Origin: Coprinus comatus
Lineage: Eukaryota; Basidiomycota; Agaricomycetes; Agaricales; Agaricaceae
Direction: 5' to 3'
Length of the DNA: 64,000 bases
Assembly (NCBI GenBank): GCA_034638255.1
Contig: JAWPGT010000084.1
Span: 1 to 64,000 of the forward strand
Below, piece after piece: positions 1 through 9,716 of this stretch (the first letter of the stretch is position 1; each line of letters begins with the position of its first letter). The notes beneath the pieces are model-generated. The model made no database searches. It saw nothing but the letters and a program-made list of their open reading frames with translations, and was not told where the DNA came from. A program made the position numbers and the translations under genes.

Positions 1-529
1 GCTTAGTGCCCAAGAGATCTAGGATCATAACACTATCCCTTTTGAGTGAAGGAATTCCTCAAGTTGTTTAGAGACATATTCGCCACCATTGTCTGTCCAG
101 ATACGCTTAATCGTTTTACTGAATTGCTTTTCCTCAAAGGCACAAAATCTTTCAAGTGCTGCAAAGGCATCAGATTTGGCTCATAAAAGGAGGATCCAGG
201 CATGGCTAGAATAGTCATCATAGAACGTCATTGCCCACTTGTACTTGTGGTACGAGGCAACAGGGAATTCTAGAAGATCACTGTGGATCAATTCTAAAAA
301 TGACTTTGCTCGTGTCGAAGAAGGATGATGTGTGTCATCAGACATTTTGCCTTGAGCACAACCGTCACAAACTTGATGAGAGATAGGAATGTCAAACTCA
401 GGTACTTTTTCTGAGTGTTTTGGGAGTTGTTGCAATACTTCCTTTCCAGGATGTGCCAATCGATGGTGCCAAAGATCATAAACAGATAATTTAGATGCAC
501 CAGTGGAGTCGTTCTTGTAACTCCGTCTA
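1..529 (-). pseudogene. Copia A fragment: GAG-pre-integrase and start of integrase
   Basis: The minus strand encodes the Copia GAG-pre-integrase zinc region (a WHxRLxHP-like start, then CDGCAQGK) and the first integrase strand (HSDLLEF). It is almost identical to copy B at about 14460-15190. An in-frame TGA follows the residues WILLL, at the same place as in copy B. Between ACTCCACTG and the codons for SKLSVYD about 236 bp present in copy B are missing. The piece is cut on its upstream side by the TIR element at 530 and on its downstream side by the window edge. Confidence 0.85.
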
Positions 530-1883
530 CATCAGGATTTCGTGCACTTTTTTTCGGGCTACTTACTGCTCCTTTTAGGGCTTAAGTCAGCTTATGCTCC
601 TTAATATCCTTGTGGGTACCTTATGATACCTTGGTGAAAATTTCTCCAAGGAGCCCAAAGTGGCTTCAAGTAAAATATCTTCTACAAGGAACTTTAAGTT
701 CTCTCAAGGGCCAACCAAATATATTCTGAGAATTCTTATTCTTAGGCAGTATTACAGTAGAGAAATCAATAAATGCATTATTGTGCAACCAATACACCGC
801 ATAGAGCTATATAACTAGTACCATTAGATAGGTAGCGTAAGTGCGGTTCTGTAGAGCCTAAGAACGTGCCTAGAAGCCAAGAATTGAAAGTGTGACACCC
901 TTAAGGAACATTCTGCATTTTGGACTTGACGAAATTTTGAAAATGTGTGATCATGTGACAGTGTGAACATGGACACATCACACCATGTTACTGCCTCTCC
1001 CCATTTCTTTCCATTCCCCTTGACGAAATGCTCAACCCCACACCTGTCACCTTGCTACTCAACTCCTGACTTCTATAGCCTGGCCCACCCCTCCCCTCAG
1101 CCACAACACATTCAACATCCACCCTATCACACTCCTCCCTCTACAACCACCAGAGGTCAAGACTACTAACAACCTCAATTTCGCGTCATATGCCACGTTT
1201 TTAGGCTCGTTAGAACCGCATTGAAGAGGCAAATGAATAGAGGGTAGAATGGCGCGAAACGGGGGAGTATTCATTGGTTAAAGGTGTGTTTTCTATTTTT
1301 TTTTTATACTATTCCTACATATTCTCCTTTAACATATCCATTTCTTCGCGTCCTGACGCGTTTTTAGGCTCTACCAAATGCCACAAATCACCGCTTTCCA
1401 ATGCCACCAGCCTCGTACGATTTGGTGAAGAACTCGGCACACTGATGATATCTTTATAATGTAAGTTGATTTTTTTTTGATTTATAACTTTATTAATAAT
1501 ATTGTTCTACAGTTGCCTCACGTTTATTAGTAGTTTAGCTATTATATCATTACATTTGTATTAGATTAGAGTCACAATACACTTTTTTTAACTCTACTCC
1601 TCTCGAAAAAATGATTAAAATTATATTATATTATAATATTATACTATTTCCAAGCTGCTAAATGTGTTCCCAAGTAGTCCTCAAGTATTTTCAAGCAGTC
1701 CCCAAGTATTTTCATGCTTCCACAAGGTAGAGGGACCTACTTATTGAGCTTGGAGCAGCTCTTCAAGTTGCTCCAAGGAGAATTCCAGATTTCCCCAAAA
1801 CTTACTTGAAGTTACTTGTACTTCCTTGAAACCACCTCCAAGGAAGCACAAGTACCTTCAAGGAAATGCGCGAAATCCTGATG
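530..1883. mobile_element. 1354 bp non-autonomous DNA transposon with terminal inverted repeats
   Basis: The left end reads CATCAGGATTTCGTGCAC. The right end, reverse complemented, reads CATCAGGATTTCGCGCAT. The imperfect match continues for about 25 bp. The element is flanked by TA (528-529 and 1884-1885), and removing it with one TA restores the Copia A sequence as judged from copy B. Subterminal DNA at both ends is full of short CAAGT/ACTTG-type motifs. No transposase or other convincing ORF is present, so it must have been moved in trans. The superfamily cannot be assigned from what is visible. Confidence 0.82.
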
Positions 1884-1970
1884 TACTTCATGTTGAAAGA
1901 GGACTTTCCCACGGCCAGTAATGCCAATGAGTTTGTCGTTAGCAGTTCTAACATTGCCAAACACTCCTTC
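1884..1970 (-). pseudogene. Copia A fragment between two insertions (post-protease region)
   Basis: This 87 bp piece on the minus strand matches the part of Copia B around 14391-14470, just after the protease (residues such as GHGKVLFQHEV in copy B). It is the only Copia DNA left between the TIR element and the Gypsy element. Its left edge carries the TA duplication and its right edge the CCTTC duplication, so it proves that both are insertions into the same host element. Confidence 0.85.
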
Positions 1971-2605
1971 TGTTACGAGTCCACCCAAACCACCGGCCCG
2001 TACCACCACCACCGAGGAAGACTTGTTCGCCATCTTCCCCGAACTCATTCCCAATGACGACACCATGGACGACTCCGCTTGACATACCATTCCCCGGTGA
2101 CATCACAGCGACATCACTATGACATCGTTATGACCTAACGTCGAACTAAGTATAAGACTCCACTTATGCTTAGAAGTATACATTTCCCCGACTCCAGTAT
2201 TAGTTATCCATTTCATCATTTTACTCCTGTTGACTAATCTTTCATTGTATATGGAGTAAATAGTCCCCGACCTCGATGTCTCACCTACTCCTGTTGACAG
2301 TTCTAGCATTGTGTATGGAGTAGATTATAAAGCGATGACGAGTATTAGGTTATAATTAGTTAGTAGCTATTATTAGGTACATCCCTAGAATAGTATAAAT
2401 ACTCGATGTATTAGACGATTAAAGCCCTAAGCTTTAATCTCTTCTGTTGTAGCCCTTATACATCTCTGTCTCCATACCTCTTGGTCACTAGGTTGAAAGG
2501 CCTTGAGATTGCAGCAGAGTGTTTATTGATCGCACGTTCCTACACGACTGCACTCTAGCGTTTAAGTTCCAGGAGTGTTCAGCTTAACGGTTCGTGGTCA
2601 TAACA
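1971..2605 (+). repeat. 5' LTR of Gypsy copy 1
   Basis: This 635 bp repeat is identical to 9605-10239 except near position 2495 (CTCTTGG here, CTCTCGG in the 3' LTR). Its first ~112 bp are the same DNA that encodes the C-terminus of ORF3 in the 3' LTR, so U3 starts with coding-derived sequence. It contains short repeats with the core ACTCCTGTTGAC, a TATA box (2394) and the presumed transcript start (about 2429). Confidence 0.95.
2394..2440 (+). promoter_or_regulatory. Gypsy LTR core promoter and hairpin at the presumed RNA 5' end
   Basis: TATAAAT begins at 2394. About 35 bp downstream lies AAGCTTTAATCT (2429-2440), the likely start of R. It overlaps an inverted repeat, GATTAAAGC (2417-2425) with GCTTTAATC (2431-2439), separated by 5 nt. 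The same layout is present in the 3' LTR and in Gypsy copy 2. The exact start site is inferred from TATA spacing and from complementarity to the PBS. Confidence 0.6.
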
Positions 2606-2607
2606 TT

Positions 2608-2619
2608 AGATTAAAGCTT
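2608..2619 (+). other. Candidate self-priming primer binding site of Gypsy copy 1
   Basis: AGATTAAAGCTT starts 2 nt after the 5' LTR and is the exact reverse complement of AAGCTTTAATCT at 2429-2440, the predicted 5' end of the transcript. I do not see the TGG start typical of sites matching a tRNA 3' end. The arrangement resembles that of Tf1/sushi elements, where the RNA 5' end folds back to prime reverse transcription. It is kept in copy 2 at 54869-54880. Confidence 0.65.
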
Positions 2620-2968
2620 CCCTTTCACTGGACCGGTAGGGTTATCCGGTCTCTCCCCCTTGGAACCGAACGGAGGATTGTCGAAACCCGACAGTCAATC
2701 GATTCCCGTCATCTTGGAACTTGAAACGGCGTTACTTGTTCTGGTCTAACCGGTACCTCTTAGTGGTATACTGGTAGTCGTTATACCCGCTAATCCCTGG
2801 TATAACGCGTCGCAGCTCACAAAGTGATACTCCTTCGCCGGAGCAAAGTGGGAAGTCTAGGTGTTTGAAATCCTAGCCAACCGGACCGCGGTGGGTTTGT
2901 ACATCGCTGAAATCTACGCATTTAGTAAGTCGTAGTCAGGCCCCTTTAATTAGGACCTCCTGGCCGTC

Positions 2969-3077
2969 AAGCTCTAAGCGAGCGCAAGCTGTTAAGTCAG
3001 TAAAAGCTCTAAGCGAGCACTCAAGCTGTTAGTCAGTAAAAGCTCTAAGCGAGCATTATCAAGCTGTTAGGCAGCAG
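2969..3077 (+). repeat. Three tandem leader repeats in Gypsy copy 1
   Basis: The unit AAGCTCTAAGCGAGC followed by AAGCTGTTAGTCAGTAA recurs three times in about 110 bp with small indels. AAGCTCT and AAGCTGTT are half-palindromic, so the RNA could fold. The same repeats occur at 54415-54520 in copy 2. They may be part of a packaging or dimerisation leader (inference). The rest of 2620-3230 has no ORF I can support. Confidence 0.7.
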
Positions 3078-3679
3078 TTCTCCCTTTTCCATTCCCAATC
3101 CATTCCTTACACCCCCACACTCCTTTATAAAAACCTCTACCAATTCTTGGGCAACCACCAACTCTGAATCATCATTTCACGACAACGAAGAACCAGTCAA
3201 ACATCAGTTCCTAAACCGGAATTTGATAGGTCACAACTTCAACGAAGCAGATCTCGTTACCGAGAAACCCCTCCACCGAACCCTTCCCAGTTCACATCCC
3301 CGGACCGATCCAAGCCTCTACCTCACAAGACTCTGGACGCTCCACCTCGTCATTTTATACACAACCACCAGTACCTCCCCAATCTCAGCTTTTCGGAGAA
3401 CCTAGTCCTATACAACGACAAGGTTCGCAATCTAGCGAAACTTCAAAACAGCAATACAGAGAGAAACAACAACAATCTTCATCTGAAGAAGACGACTCAG
3501 ACGACGACGACCCCCCGCCAATCCCTCCTCGAAGACCTAGAGTTACTATCCCGTCTCGAGTCCATACACCAATCACAACTCCCGCCAACCCAACAACTCC
3601 ACACACTCCGTCATTACCCCCGGCTCCACCAAATCCCTCCACACCTACTACAAACAGCTCGTCAAGCTCAAATCCAACG

Positions 3680-4840
3680 ATGCCCTCCACAACTACAGTC
3701 CCAGCACTCAAACTCCCAGTTCCCCCACCATTCGCTGGAGACACAGCATCCTACGGTCATTGGAAACAACGACTTGGAATCTACTATGCAGCAGATCAAG
3801 CCCGATTCCATGACAGCGAAACAAAGATCCTATACACTCTTTCCCTTATGGTTGGACCGGCAGCCACATGGGCACATGCCTTCACAGAAAGCGCATACGA
3901 CGACAAGACTTCAACCTACAATTTGGGAACCTTCACAGCATTCACCAAAGCCTTGGACACAAGCTTCCGCTCATCCACCCATGTCTCAGATGCCATGGCC
4001 CGGATTACCAAGTTTAAACAAGGAATGCGCAACGTACACGAGTACATCGCAGAATTCGAATCCCTCGCACTTGAAGCACAAATCACACAAGACACACTCA
4101 AAATCCATCTCTTCAAAATGGGTCTTGAACCCACAATTGGAATGTATGCCATCAGAGCCATGCCAGCCGATACCTATGAAGCATGGAAAGGCGCTGCCCG
4201 CGCAGCCAGCCACATACTTCAGTCTGAACGAGACTATCGTCAGACACACTATCCCCAAAGGAACCCTCAAATACGTCAAAACCCTCGCTATCGCCAGGCT
4301 CAAAACTTTCGTCAACCGCAGTCTATCCCGCGTTACGTTCAACCACCCGTGGTCGCAAAAGACCCGTACGCCATGGATGTCGACTACATCGAAGAGGCAA
4401 TCAATAACCTTCGCCTCAACGGTGAAGAGGAACTCTGTAACATACACGATGAACAGGAGGACTTTGAAGAAGAAGCCCCTCAGCCATCTCAAATTGATCC
4501 CGGAGAAATCCTTAATCAATTCATCGACAGAGTCTTCACAAGCGAACAAAAGGAATTATTCAGAGATCGACTCTGTTTCCTCTGCAAGAAACCAGGCCAT
4601 TTCGCCAACCGATGCCCAGCTCGACGAACTGGCCCATCACCTAATCGCCCGAGGTCAATCCCTCGCCAGGCGTACAACCAGAGGAAGGCCCCGACCAAAA
4701 ATCGAAACCCCCATCTACGACGCCAGATCAACAACCTCATTGAAACCGCCCCTGAAGAAGAAGTAGCAGACGTCTACGATTACTTCTCCCAAGATAACAT
4801 GAACGACGATTTCAACAGCGAAATCAAGGATTTTGCTTAA
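3680..4840 (+). CDS. gag: Gypsy copy 1 Gag (capsid and nucleocapsid)
   Basis: This 386-residue product is the structural Gag that packages the element RNA. It has a retrotransposon gag-type capsid domain in the first ~200 residues (motifs such as YGHWKQRLG and a central NVHEYIAEFESLA), an Arg/Gln-rich region, an acidic stretch and one CCHC zinc knuckle (CX2CX4HX4C) near residues 298-311. The start at 3680 is the first in-frame ATG. The frame is open upstream to about 3232 and encodes a Ser/Pro/acidic-rich stretch, so the true N-terminus may lie further 5' from a non-ATG start. Pol is in the -1 frame, with about 43 nt of overlap (4798-4840) and no canonical slippery heptamer that I can see. 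Confidence 0.85.
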   Translation: MPSTTTVPALKLPVPPPFAGDTASYGHWKQRLGIYYAADQARFHDSETKILYTLSLMVGPAATWAHAFTESAYDDKTSTYNLGTFTAFTKALDTSFRSSTHVSDAMARITKFKQGMRNVHEYIAEFESLALEAQITQDTLKIHLFKMGLEPTIGMYAIRAMPADTYEAWKGAARAASHILQSERDYRQTHYPQRNPQIRQNPRYRQAQNFRQPQSIPRYVQPPVVAKDPYAMDVDYIEEAINNLRLNGEEELCNIHDEQEDFEEEAPQPSQIDPGEILNQFIDRVFTSEQKELFRDRLCFLCKKPGHFANRCPARRTGPSPNRPRSIPRQAYNQRKAPTKNRNPHLRRQINNLIETAPEEEVADVYDYFSQDNMNDDFNSEIKDFA

Positions 4841-4875
4841 AGAGATTAGCCACCACGTCTAACTCTCTTCCATCT

Positions 4876-7800
4876 GTGTCTACTGCCCCATCTACATCAT
4901 CATATTCTATTCCTCTTCCACTCAACGCTGTACAACTCGGAGGAAATGGATCCAACTCTATCTACGCCCCCACACAAACTTCCAGTGCAGTAGCCAACTC
5001 AGAAACCGTGGATATCCTCGCCCTCATCGACTCAGGAGCAGGAGGAAATTTCATTGACCCAGCTTTGGTTAAAACAACACCAATGGCCTGTCAAGAAACT
5101 CTTAAAACCCATTACTGCTTACAATGCAGATGGTACCAAAAATGGTGTTTGTTCATTCTATTCCCCATTGAACTGTACAGTTAATGGTCGACAAACAACC
5201 ATCGAAGCCAAAATAATCAGTCTCGGAAAACCTAGAATCATTTTAGGATTCCCCTGGTTACAGGAAAATAATCCAGACATCAATTGGTCTGACAGATTAC
5301 TTAAATGGAGAGAAGAAGAATCAAGCGACGAGATATACCTTGATCTAATTCAAACCATTACAGATGATGACACACAACTGAACAAAATCTGCCTCGACGA
5401 GGAAGACTCAGTTGAAATCAACGTCAAAACATCATCCTCTAACACCATTGCTCAGCAATTTGGTGACAAGAAACAAGACGACCCTAAGAAAGTCGTTCCT
5501 AAAGAGTTCGCCGAATTCTACAAACTCTTTGACAAGAAAGCATCAGAACGCTTTCCTCAAACCCGACCTTGGGATCATAAAATTGAACTCGAAGATTCAT
5601 TCGAAGCTCGTTCAATTAAACCATATCGGTTATCACCTCTAGAAGAGAAGGAACTCGACACCTTCTTAAAAGAGAATCTTGAAAAAGGTTACATTCGACC
5701 TTCAAAATCACCTATGGCCTCCCCTTTCTTCTTTGTAGGAAAGAAAGATGGAAAACTACGGCCCTGTCAAGATTACAGATATCTAAATCAACACACCATC
5801 AAGAATGCATATCCCATTCCCCTCATCTCATCAATACTTGATAAATTGAGAGATTCGAAATGGTTCACAAAACTTGATGTTCGTCTAGGATATAACAATA
5901 TCCGCATAAAAGATGGAGATCAATGGAAAGGAGCCTTTAAAACAACTAAAGGACTTTTCGAACCCACAGTCATGTTCTTTGGAATGTGCAATTCGCCAGC
6001 TACCTTCCAAGCAATGATGGACTCATTGTTTAGAAAGCTGATAGATGATGGAGAAGTCATTGTCTATATGGATGATATCCTCATTCATGCCAAAACCAAA
6101 GAGGAACTTCGCCGTATTACTAAAGAAGTACTACGAATCCTCCTAAAGAATGATCTATTTCTCAAAACAGAGAAATGCGAATTCGAAAAACAACACCTCG
6201 AGTATCTCGGTGTAATCATCACTCCCAACAACGTCGCCATGGACCCCGCAAAATTACAAGGCATCCAACAATGGCCTGTACCCAAATCAGTACGAGACGT
6301 TCGCAAGTTCATTGGATTTTGCAACTTCTACCGCAAATTCATTCGAAACTACTCCGACCTCGCACATCCGCTTAACGCTCTTATGTCTAATACTAAAGTA
6401 TTCGATTGGACATCCGAATGCCAGTCTTCATTCGAAGATCTGAAAGCGCGATTTCTCACACAGCCCATCCTCACAGTTGCCGATCAAACTAAACCGTTTG
6501 AAATAGAATGTGATGCATCTCTATACGCAACAGGAGCTGTCCTACTACAACGAGACACCAATGGAGTCAAGCACCCAGTTGCTTATCACAGCCGAAGTTT
6601 CAATCCCGCCGAACGAAATTATCATTGCTCAGAGCAAGAATTTCTCGCAATAATTCGAGCACTCACAGAGTGGAGACACTACTTCGAAGGATCACCACAC
6701 AAAACCATTGTATGGTCCGATCACGAAAACCTCAAACGTTGGAAAAACCCTCAAGATCTCAACCGATGACAAGCACGCTGGACAGCATATATGCAACGAT
6801 TTAACGTTGAAATTCGACATATACCTGGCAAGAAAAATGGTCCCGCCGATCATCTATCCCGACGACCTGATCACGTACCGATTGGAGACGACAATCATGA
6901 CGTAACTGCATTACCTCCGTCATTATTCTCCACCGATCTACAAGAAACGTCAATCTCCATTATTGATGACCTCATCGGTCAGAAAATAAAAGACGTCACT
7001 CAACAACGATCATCGTCCATTCCTGAAACATACATCATCGATGACGATGGTTTCCTCCGCTATCAGAATAAGATTGTCATCCCCGATGATCTTCTTCTTC
7101 GACGATCCCTTCTGCAAAGAGTACACGACCATATCACCGCTGGACATCCAGGAATTACAGAAACTTTACGCAAATTAAAGCAGTACTGTTACTGGCCCGG
7201 TATGAACTCGTTCGTACACAACTACGTTCAAGGTTGTGGAACTTGTCAACAATACAAGATCAATCGCCACCCACTCAAAGCACCCTTACAACCCATAAAA
7301 GGACCTGCTTCTATCCATCCATTCACCCAAATCTCCATGGATATGATAACGGATCTACCCCCAGACGGCCCCTATGACTCTATATTGTCCATAGTGGACC
7401 ATGGACTTACAAAGGGGATATTAATTATTCCTACTGCAAAAACAGCCACAGCCGATGACATAGCCGAGCTATTGATAGAACGGTTATTTGCCAAATTCGG
7501 AACTCCCGAAAAGGTTATCTCAGATCGAGGACCCCAATTCATCGCCAAGTCAATGCAAGAATTCTATTCAAAACTAAACATAGAACCCGCATACTCGACC
7601 GCCTACCATCCTCAATCCGACGGATCAACCGAAAGATTCAATCAAGAGATCGAACTATTCTTATCCATCTATTGCTCTGCAAATCCCAACTCCTGGGCAC
7701 GAGCACTGCCTATCCTCGAATTTACACACAATTCCCGTACCCATGCTGGTCGCACTCAAACCCCATTCGAACTAATGTATGGCTATGCACCAAAAACATT

Positions 7801-8368
7801 CCATACTACGGAAGAACCCTCAAACATCCCATCTATCTCATCCCGATTTGAGTACCTCAAGCAAACAAGAGAACAGGCTCAAGAAGCTCATGAACATATG
7901 CGTCAACTTATGGCCGCTCGATCGAACAGACCATTACCAACCCTAGAACCAGGACAACGGGTCTGGCTCGATAACAGAAACCTCCAAATCAAATACAAAT
8001 CGAAGAAAATGGCACAACGCCGAGAAGGCCCCTTCAAAATTCTACGCAAAATAGGAACAACCACCTATGAGCTAGAGTTACCAATGACGTGGAGGATCCA
8101 CAACAAATTCCATATCCAACTCCTCACTCCTGTCAAAGAGAATGACGTATATGGCAAAATGTTTACAGCACCACCTCCAGACATAGTAAATGGAGAAGAA
8201 GAATACGAGGTCGAAAATATCCTACACCACAAAGGAACCCCGAGGACAAGACGGTATCTTGTTCATTGGAAAGGATACTCTTCCACGGAAGATTCTTGGG
8301 AGCCTGAATCGAATCTTACCAATTCAGGAGCAATCCTAAAAAGTTATAAAGAGAGACATGGACTCTGA
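4876..8368 (+). pseudogene. pol: Gypsy copy 1 pol: protease, RT, RNase H, integrase, chromodomain (two defects)
   Basis: Domains in order: retropepsin (LIDSGAGGNFID, near 5030); reverse transcriptase with YMDD near 6068; RNase H (ECDAS); then integrase with its HHCC zinc finger (H114, H119, C149, C152 counted from 6791), D184, D245 and E281 (D,D35E spacing), a GPY/F-type module and a C-terminal chromodomain (residues VHWKGYSSTEDSWEPE). The chromodomain places it in the chromovirus clade and should direct integration to certain chromatin. A 1-nt insertion after ALVK (near 5070) breaks the protease frame. A TGA at 6767-6769, where copy 2 has CGA, stops RNase H. The 5' limit is uncertain because the frame starts in the gag overlap. 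Confidence 0.92.
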
Positions 8369-9716
8369 CCAAATCCCCAGTTCAATGCTCTACTCTCCTC
8401 CCAATACACCCATCACTACTATCACCAATGCCCCCTCCACCGTACTCCCAACCCAAACCTTGGCTCCTACCAATGGTTCCACCACACGCATCCCTCTCCC
8501 GTATTCCCCTGACACTCAGCTTGTTCGATTCCGACTATCATGCGAAACATACATCGCTGACCTCGAATCCGTTCATCGAAACAACTCTGAACGCCGCACA
8601 CTCCTTCACACCCTTCGGGAAGACCTATCTGCTTACTTTCCTCAAAGAGCTAAGGAACTGTACCTTTGGGACACCTTGGCCCACACTTGTCAAAAACTCC
8701 AATCGAATGGTTTTTCACAACCAGAGCATGCTAGCCTCCACCAGCTTTTCCAGGATCTTGACAGATCCCGAAATTCAAGACCTTCGCTCTTCAGCGTTAG
8801 TAGTTTTGGACCACGATATGTTAGCACTAGCAACCTTGAGACTCGAAGGGACGGAATCCTTTCTAGAGACTCGGAAGCGACTCACACCACTCCTCAGGAA
8901 CCACTACATGCTCGAACAATGGGCCCGGAACCTGACCACTCAGGAAAGCTACTACCTGACCAACCTACTATCCCACCAAACGTTCCCAGCCAATGTCCCC
9001 AGACCCCATACATGCCACCAATTAAATCCACACAGCGTCGGTGCCCTGCATGTAACGGACATAACCACTTCCTACCACATTGCGAAAGTTACTTCTGCAA
9101 CCACTGTAAGCAAACTGCTCCAGGCCACTATGCCAAGCATTGCTCCCGCAACAAGTACAAAGGCCTCCCTTCCAACACCATCCCGACCTCCGTTATTGAG
9201 GAGCACTACATCCAAAACCCTAAACTCCGCCCTGCCGATAAAACGAACAGTAACATTCTACAAGGAGATAGGACACTTTTACAACAGCAACCGACACAAG
9301 ACCAATCAATCGAGGGACAACGCGTCCTAGCATTCATGAACCACCAGAGATACGCCGCTCACGATCGACAGGACCCCGTACCCCGATTCCGACTGGATCT
9401 CGCAGTGAAAGACATCATCGATGCCATTCCCACTCTCGCCAAGCACGCCGCCGCTCACGCCAGAGTACTGGATCAAATCAAGAAGACTTTGGACGAGACT
9501 TTGGAGAAGACTACGACCCCGTCGCCGAGGCCAACATCACTGGCTCCCCTTGCAGAGACCTCTGAAGTTGAGAATGAGGACATTCCCCTTAAGGAAGGAA
9601 GTAATGTTACGAGTCCACCCAAACCACCGGCCCGTACCACCACCACCGAGGAAGACTTGTTCGCCATCTTCCCCGAACTCATTCCCAATGACGACACCAT
9701 GGACGACTCCGCTTGA
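8358..9716 (+). CDS. Gypsy copy 1 third ORF with two zinc knuckles, ending inside the 3' LTR
   Basis: This intact 452-residue ORF overlaps the pol stop by 11 nt, because the last pol codons and the ORF3 ATG share ATGGACTCTGA. The N-terminal half is Ser/Thr/Pro-rich. The centre has two CCHC-like knuckles, CPACNGHNHFLPHC (CX2CX4HX4C) and CNHCKQTAPGHYAKHC (CX2CX6HX4C). The C-terminus is acidic. The last 37 codons lie within the 3' LTR (from 9605). It has no signal peptide or membrane segment, so it is not a classical Env. The knuckles suggest nucleic-acid binding, perhaps as an extra nucleocapsid (inference). Copy 2 has the same ORF with one frameshift. I do not recognise a named family. Confidence 0.75.
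   Translation: MDSDQIPSSMLYSPPNTPITTITNAPSTVLPTQTLAPTNGSTTRIPLPYSPDTQLVRFRLSCETYIADLESVHRNNSERRTLLHTLREDLSAYFPQRAKELYLWDTLAHTCQKLQSNGFSQPEHASLHQLFQDLDRSRNSRPSLFSVSSFGPRYVSTSNLETRRDGILSRDSEATHTTPQEPLHARTMGPEPDHSGKLLPDQPTIPPNVPSQCPQTPYMPPIKSTQRRCPACNGHNHFLPHCESYFCNHCKQTAPGHYAKHCSRNKYKGLPSNTIPTSVIEEHYIQNPKLRPADKTNSNILQGDRTLLQQQPTQDQSIEGQRVLAFMNHQRYAAHDRQDPVPRFRLDLAVKDIIDAIPTLAKHAAAHARVLDQIKKTLDETLEKTTTPSPRPTSLAPLAETSEVENEDIPLKEGSNVTSPPKPPARTTTTEEDLFAIFPELIPNDDTMDDSA
9591..9604 (+). other. Polypurine tract of Gypsy copy 1
   Basis: AAGGAAGGAAGTAA directly abuts the 3' LTR at 9605 and is the expected plus-strand primer site. It lies inside the coding sequence of ORF3. Confidence 0.7.

Noticed and set aside
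963..1274. Short ORFs inside the 1354 bp TIR element as a transposase remnant
   Set aside because: They are Pro/His/Thr-rich by composition and show no transposase motif.
3774..4766. 330-codon ORF overlapping gag in another frame, with an antisense ORF of 187 codons at 3986-4549
   Set aside because: The gag frame has the capsid and zinc-knuckle motifs. The overlaps have none and follow from the low stop-codon density of this C-rich DNA. In copy 2 the longer version arises from a frameshift.
8428..9330. 300-codon ORF inside ORF3 in another frame
   Set aside because: The ORF3 frame carries both knuckles and is positioned by the pol overlap. The alternative frame has no motif and is a shadow.
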